Assembly: GCA_032158125.1 (NCBI GenBank)
Contig: JASKOT010000030.1
Span: forward strand, 149,417 to 213,416
Length of the DNA: 64,000 bases
Reading direction: 5' to 3'
DNA from: Papiliotrema nemorosa
Taxonomy: Eukaryota; Basidiomycota; Tremellomycetes; Tremellales; Rhynchogastremaceae
The notes beneath the pieces are model-generated. The model worked only from the letters and a program-made list of their open reading frames with translations, ran no database searches and was not told the origin of the DNA. This document shows positions 58,601 to 64,000 of the stretch, piece by piece (the stretch's first letter is position 1; the number at the start of each line of letters is the position of its first letter). A program made the position numbers and the translations under genes.

Positions 58601-60718
58601 CCTAATGGCCAATTTGGCACGCGTATCGCTGTACGTCAAAGGCAAACATGCGGGCGCTCATTCATAGGGCGGTAAAGATGCGGCGAGCGCCCGTTACATC
58701 TTCACCAATGTGCCCCGGATTACCCGAGCCATCTTTCATCCGGCAGACGATGCGCTGTTGAACTACACGTATGAAGATGGATTCAAGATTGAGCCGGAAT
58801 ATTACCTGCCAACTGTACCGTTGATCTTGATCAATGGGTGCGAGGGAATCGGCACCGGTGAGTCAAAATCTTTTGGCTATTCGTTGACAGCAGGCTGGAG
58901 TACCAATATCCCGAATTTCAACCCGATTGACGTGGTGGACAATCTTCGACGGATGATGCGGGGTGAAGAACCGGAAAGGATGAATCCTTGGTTCCGAGGC
59001 TTCAAGGTTGGGTGGGTCAACAAACCAAACTGATAGCAGGGAGCAATCGAAAGATTGGAGCAAGACAAGTATAAGACGAGCGGCATTGTCGAGAAGATCG
59101 ATGATAAGACGCTTGAGATTACGGAATTGCCGATCCGAACTTGGACGCAAACTTTCAAGGAGATGATCGAGGAGATGACTACGGGCACCGAAAAGATTTC
59201 CGCCAGTATCAAGGTGATGTGGACCAAGCACCGGGAAGCATCATAAACTGACGTGCAGGACTACGAGGAACATCACACCGATACCACTGTTCATTTCAGG
59301 CTGCATATGTCAGAAAAGGAAATGCAGGCAGCCGAGCTAGAAGGGTTCGAGAAGCGATTCAAACTCTCGACTCCCTTAAGCACGTCCAATATGGTCTGTT
59401 TCGATCTCAACGGAAAGATCAAAAAGTACACATCCGCAGAGGAGATCTTGATCGATTTCTACCACAAGCGTCTGGAATACTACGGGCTGAGAAAGGTACG
59501 CGATAAGATATGATACATCCGTTGAAAGCAGCAATACCTTGCGGACGAGTTGAACAGGCAGTTTGAGCGACTCTCTAATCAAGCTCGATTTGTGCAGATG
59601 ATCATTGACAAAAAATTGGTCGTATCGAACAAGAGAAAGACTATCGTTGTCGCTGAACTTCGGTCTCTCAATTTCCGACCCTTCCCCAAAGTGAAAAGAG
59701 CTCAGGAAGAGGGGGAAACGGAGCCGGCCGTGGAGGACGAGGATGAGGGCTCTGACAATGATTATGACTACCTGCTGGGCATGGCAATTTGGAGCTTGAC
59801 TGCTGAAAAGGCGAGTCCACTTCGAGGGATTAGTTGCTGAGAGTAGGTGTCAAAGCTACTTGCCGAGCGAGACGCCAAAGAGTCGGAGCTGGTGGAGCTA
59901 CTCAAGTTGACCCCACAAACAATATGGAACAACGATCTCGACAACTTCTTGGCTGAATGGCAGGTAGGATTTGCCCTTATCGAGTGCTGATGCAGTTGCT
60001 ATTGGAGTCCGATGCGCAGGCGGCGAAAGGCGGCAAGCCCAAGACCAAAGCGGCAATCAAGGCAGCGCAGAAAAAGAAACGCCGAGCCGAAGGCGAAGAC
60101 AGCGACGAATCTGACGATTTCATGCCGGTGAAAACGAAGGCTAAGGCTGTCGGTAAAAGATCAGCTCCCGCGAAGGCATCGCCGATTAAAGCGTCTCCAC
60201 TGAAACGGGGCAGCGCTGCCGTCTCGGATGGATCGGACATTGATGTCAAACCGCCCAGGAAGGCGTCGGTCAAAAAGAAGGCGACCAATGCCACAACCGC
60301 CAATGACCTATCAGAGGATGACAGTAGGTCTACGGAGGCTTACCTGGCTTACCCAAGTGTATACTATAGCCGAGACTACAAAGCCTATAAAGACGAAGAC
60401 CTCAGTCAATTCGACGGTGACAGTTGGTTCAGGAATGGCTAAGCGTCCGGCCACGAAGAAATCGACTGTCGACTCTGATTTCGAGAGCGAGGGTGACAGC
60501 GTACTTCATGCCAAACCTGCAAGACGAACCACTGGAAAATCAAGAGTCACTGAATCAGATTCGGACGAATTGCAAGTTTCTCTTGATGGTTTGGTACTGA
60601 CCATAGCGCTTTCGATGACTTCACTCCGGCACCGCGCAAAGCTCCTGCACGCGCTGGTCGAGGCGTCACAACCAAGAAGACGGCATACATTGAAATGTCT
60701 GACGAGGAAGAGTTATGA
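55603..60718 (+). CDS. TOP2: DNA topoisomerase II
   Basis: Passes one DNA duplex through another in the nucleus; needed for chromosome segregation. The head MSDSESSQDFVIDQDSESDA is acidic. The ATPase domain has LSQLEHVLKRPDTYIGSVEA, FDEILVNAADNK, ISVYNNGRGIPVEKHKKEGI and GGRNGYGAKLTNIYSTEF. TOPRIM has CTLILTEGDSAKALAVSGLS and MIMTDQDHDGSHIKGLIINF (catalytic Glu and DxDxD). The winged-helix catalytic Tyr lies in DAASARYIFTNVPRITRAIF. The tower and coiled-coil regions follow. The C-terminal domain is long, Lys/Ser/Asp-rich, with TKAAIKAAQKKKRRAEGEDS-like nuclear signals and ends EMSDEEEL. Many introns; the gene looks intact. Confidence 0.96.
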
Positions 60719-61157
60719 TAATGGCCTGGATGTACAGTACTGTAATATAAGAGGACGTCGCGTATGATAAAGCCACACAGCAGCAGCCTTCGCATAAAAA
60801 CTCACTCATTTCATATACAATGGGAGTGCCATGAAAGCGGTCTCTTCCTGTCCGATGTCGATACAAGAGGTCCGTTGTCGGCTCATCCGCATGTGCCAAT
60901 ATACCCCTACGGCGGGAGGCTTGGGAAAACTCCACGCTCGTCGCCAGCGGTCGCGGTGAACATGGTGGGTCACTGTGTTAGAACATGAATAATTGCGGGT
61001 CCCCGTGTTTCGAGGACTTTGTTGGTTTCAAGAGTTGCTTCCCAACCAGCGACGGTTCCAGCACCATCCCTCTCCTGTACGGTGCATTCCAGACGGGCCA
61101 TAAAGCCCAATCATCTCGATCAAGCTCATTTTGACGCCTTCGTAACGCGGTCACTCC
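60719..61157. other. Intergenic region, TOP2 / WAPL-like
   Basis: 439 bases holding the TOP2 3' UTR and the promoter of the downstream gene in the same orientation. No further gene seen. Confidence 0.5.
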
Positions 61158-63646
61158 ATGAGCAAAACCCCACCGGGGAACAGAGCCCATGCCTCAGAGG
61201 TCGAGATCACCTCAACCGCGGCCTCAAGCCGGCATCCAATCAGGCGGTATACCAGCACGTCCCGTCTAGCTGCTCGGAGGACCAGTTTTGCTATGACGAG
61301 GCCTAGAAGCGAAAATGTAAGCGACAACGAAACAACGCCGACCAGGATCAAGCGGAAGCGACGACAGGAGGTACTCGGTCCAGCTCTTGAGCCCAGTGCC
61401 CTTGATACTCGTGCCATCATGTACTCCACCTCGCATACTGGGGCCGTTAAGGATGAGACTTCACCACTTTTTGTAACTTCAGAGGCCTCGACACTTGCGC
61501 AGCCCCGCCATGGCCCCCCTCCATCAACACCCCCTCGATCTCTCCGACGCACAGTCTCGGACTCGGTCAACAGCTCTCCCCGGGACCTTTCGAGCCATTT
61601 CTCCCCGACACGCAGTCCTCGTATCAATGCTACCCCTTCAACACCTAAACGCCCCGGAGGAATGCGTCGCATGCTCACCAAGACACAATCTCTGGGTGAG
61701 CCCGTCGAAGGGGCAATAACAGAAAAGGCCCTCACATTCTCATCTCCCTTTTCTTCGCCCAGTCGATCGATTGATACGCCACCCCGGTCACTATTCAGCG
61801 CGGACGATATGGATGAATCGGACAACATTCTATCGGAGAAGCCCGCGAGAACGTACGGTAGCAGTCGGACAGTCCAAACCCTTCAGTCCCTAGAGACCGA
61901 AGAGGTCGGCGAAGAACGTGAAACGTACGCAGAGCTCAGACAGAAGTACGAGATTGTCAATGAAGACAGCTGGCCTACAGTGAGTTTAGTATATTTGACT
62001 CTCGCTCAATACCACCAGGAAGCCGCCCGTGCGCCTTTACCCATCACTGACATGCGATCAAAGGGCGAGAATCGCCGGTTTCTCGATGAGGTTGGCTATC
62101 TGGTCGAAGGTCTTAGGGATGCCGGCAGCAGTCTGAGCTCTCGGCGCTATAGGTGATGTCTCATAGCATGGCAATGCTGATGATAGCTCATATGACATTC
62201 TACGGAACATTCAGGATGAGACATGGGCGAACAAAGTGCAGGTGTGCGATCAGAGTGTACGGCTGTGGTCGAGTCTTATGGAGGCGCGAGGGGATGGTGA
62301 CATCGTGAGCGAAAGTTGAAGATGTACACTGACCAGAAGGTTATAGATGCCATTAGCCTTCTCTTTTTGTCCTTTTGTGCAAATTCGACCGTTGGCTTGG
62401 AATCTATATCTCTGCATGCTTCCGAGCAATGCTTGAGGTTGATCAACATTGGAATGCAGAAAGACGGACCCCTTGAAGCCGTGGCATCTGCCAAGGGAAG
62501 GACGGTGAGAGTCTCGATTATATGTATGACGCCTCTGTTCATCGCAGTCCGCTAAAGTCTACGGTATGATACATGACCTGCTGGAGGAACGTGAAACAAA
62601 GGCATGTCCGCCGCAGCATCGTCTCTCACAAAAGGTGCCACGAAGCATTGGGACATGGCTATTTGCTCGATTACTCGATATCGATCCGAGCACTTGCGTG
62701 CCATCATTTCCTGCAGTTCTGCATTGCGTGCGGAGCGAGGTGTCGCAAGAGGCAAGTCGCTCTTCTGAGCCCCTCTCATCATTGCAGGAGTGCGATACGA
62801 GGTTATTTTACGAAAACCTGAAAATTGTTTCTCGATTGATTGTCCATGATTCCTCGCTGGAAGTGGACCCTCAGACTTGTCAGCACCTTGTCAAGGCCTT
62901 GTCCATTGCCAAAGCTCGTGCAGCGCAAGACGGCTTGGCCTTCCGTGCGTCCAAAAGCTGAGTTACCATCTCACCTCCAGCTATCATGTTGGAACTTCTT
63001 CAGATTCTGATAATTGCGTCGCAATCAGTCAAACTGGACTTACAACCTCATACAATCGCATGGATAACACTACGAACAGGTGATATCGCAGATGCCCTGA
63101 ACGAAAGCGATGTGTCAGGCAAAGACGTTCTGAGCTTGGCTCTCGCAGTACTCACCTCCACAATGGGCCGTGACGAAGCCTTGATTACCTCTATAGCCAA
63201 TCTATGTGAGTGCAGTTGCCGCTTGAGCGAACTCACGTTAGCTCTCAGTGCGACATGCAGCGGTCTCAAGCATTGCGCAATCAGATGTCACTGTTCTCAT
63301 CAAGATCTCTTCGCGCATCACTTGGCGCGAAAGTATGCGGAACATGTGGATCTCGATACGAAGGTGAGTGAGGGCTCTGTTCGCGTGAGCTCATTGTCAA
63401 AAGGTGGATGAGGTCATTCGCGGTTACCTTGCGATTATTATTGCCAAGCTACTGGTCAAAGGGCCAAATTGCCGTACAACTTTGCTCGCCAGAATACCGG
63501 GCCTCAATCCCAAAGACAAGCTGGAGAATCTCCTCGTCGATCTAAGCCAACTAGAGATCTACATTGGATCAGAAGGGGGTGACGAAGCGGAGAGCCTCGG
63601 AGGCGTGATCAAGGAGATTGAAGCTATGAGATCAGCAGTCTCGTAG
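61158..63646 (+). CDS. WPL1: Wapl/Rad61-like cohesin release factor
   Basis: Wapl opens the cohesin ring and sets chromosome loop size and cohesion dynamics. It begins MSKTPPGNRAHASEVEITST, a disordered Ser/Thr/Pro-rich N-terminus with many SP/TP sites (SSPRDLSSHFSPTRSPRINA). The conserved lead-in is KPARTYGSSRTVQ and RETYAELRQKYEIVNEDSWP. After introns the helical repeat domain runs NRRFLDEVGYLVEGLRDAGS, IQDETWANKVQVCDQSVRLW, DAISLLFLSFCANSTVGLES, SAKVYGMIHDLLEERET, LKIVSRLIVHDSSLEVDPQT and MLELLQILIIASQSVKLDLQ. It ends IEAMRSAVS. Size and architecture fit fungal Wapl, but the family is fast evolving. A 225-codon open frame on the opposite strand is a shadow. Confidence 0.78.
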
Positions 63647-63920
63647 AACCCGACGGTATCAGTAAGGCCACTCAAACTGGACGATTGTCGCTGCTCATCA
63701 CGACTAGAGTGTCGAAATGTGGCTATGTTATGCTATGCTATGCGTGCGACTGTTGACTCTCTGTGTGCTCGAGCACACCTCGTACAATCAGTCAGACGGG
63801 TGGCTGGTGAAACTAGACGAGATGATGGTATACTCGAGTAGCCCAAAGTTGATTCCGCAACCTGTGTTCGTCATGCAACTTTTAGGAGCCATCATCCATT
63901 TTTTTGCCACCCAGCCAACC
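63647..63920. other. Downstream of the WAPL-like gene
   Basis: About 270 bases with no gene seen: WAPL-like 3' UTR, with a short imperfect repeat TGTTATGCTATGCTATGC near 63724-63742. Confidence 0.45.
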
Positions 63921-63956
63921 GGGGGGCGCGCGGGGGGGGGGGGGGGGGGGGGGGGG

Positions 63957-63999
<43 letters not shown>

Positions 64000-64000
64000 C
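63921..64000. repeat. Poly-G terminal run
   Basis: Almost uninterrupted guanine to the end, broken by only a few C. It does not resemble the TTAGGG-type telomere repeat. Probably a contig-end artefact from two-colour sequencing or polymerase slippage. Confidence 0.85.

Noticed and set aside
61151..61828. 225-codon minus-strand open frame
   Set aside because: Antisense to the disordered first exon of the Wapl-like gene; no similarity or splice logic.
63921..64000. Possible telomere
   Set aside because: No TTAGGG-like periodic repeat; only G runs.

Overview
The window is nuclear DNA from a basidiomycete fungus, most likely a tremellomycete (Cryptococcus/Kwoniella/Tremella relatives). This rests on dense genes broken by many short GT-AG introns (often 31-60 nt) with CTGAC/CTAAC-type branch points, strong CGA-for-arginine usage in the highly expressed SSB-type HSP70 gene, and protein sequences that read like Tremellales orthologues. 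The species is not identified. All genes are eukaryotic and mostly single-copy housekeeping genes. There is no operon structure, CRISPR array, prophage or secondary-metabolite cluster.

Layout, left to right: a coiled-coil gene cut by the left edge; MED6; the ubiquitin-L40 fusion; SVF1; an MMTAG2-type gene; VAC8; a chromodomain gene; SSB-type HSP70 (about 0-14 kb). Next come an NADPH oxidase (NOX), a MICOS Mic26/27 subunit, an unrecognised proline/serine-rich regulator-like protein, a short-chain dehydrogenase, a DUF4050-like protein, organellar-type methionine aminopeptidase, the NAB2-type poly(A)-binding protein and an MFS drug/H+ antiporter (14.5-30 kb). Then come ALE1/LPT1 MBOAT acyltransferase, a JmjC protein, SDH3, and MOD5 tRNA isopentenyltransferase; an intact pogo/Fot1-like DNA transposon; and a PWWP-domain gene (31-40 kb). 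The right third holds a DHX29-like DExH helicase, YPI1, HEM2, PUP3, a RAD51 paralogue, the DRS2 flippase, TOP2 and a WAPL-like cohesin-release gene. The last 80 bases are almost pure G, probably a sequencing or assembly artefact.

The most distinctive feature is the transposon at 36930-38779. It has 49-bp terminal inverted repeats with two mismatches, a TA target duplication and an unbroken 544-codon DD35D transposase. It sits only 7 bp past the stop of the PWWP gene and 76 bp before the MOD5 start, and its repeat supplies an ATG in frame with MOD5. Other points worth a look are the recurrent 31-35 nt introns (one apparently GC-AG), an NADPH oxidase in a lineage whose best-known yeasts are reported to lack one, a start codon alone at an exon end in PUP3, and several very tight convergent or divergent gene pairs.

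Coordinates for spliced genes span start codon to stop codon. Splice sites were placed by eye from GT-AG signals, reading frame and family conservation, and need transcript support.
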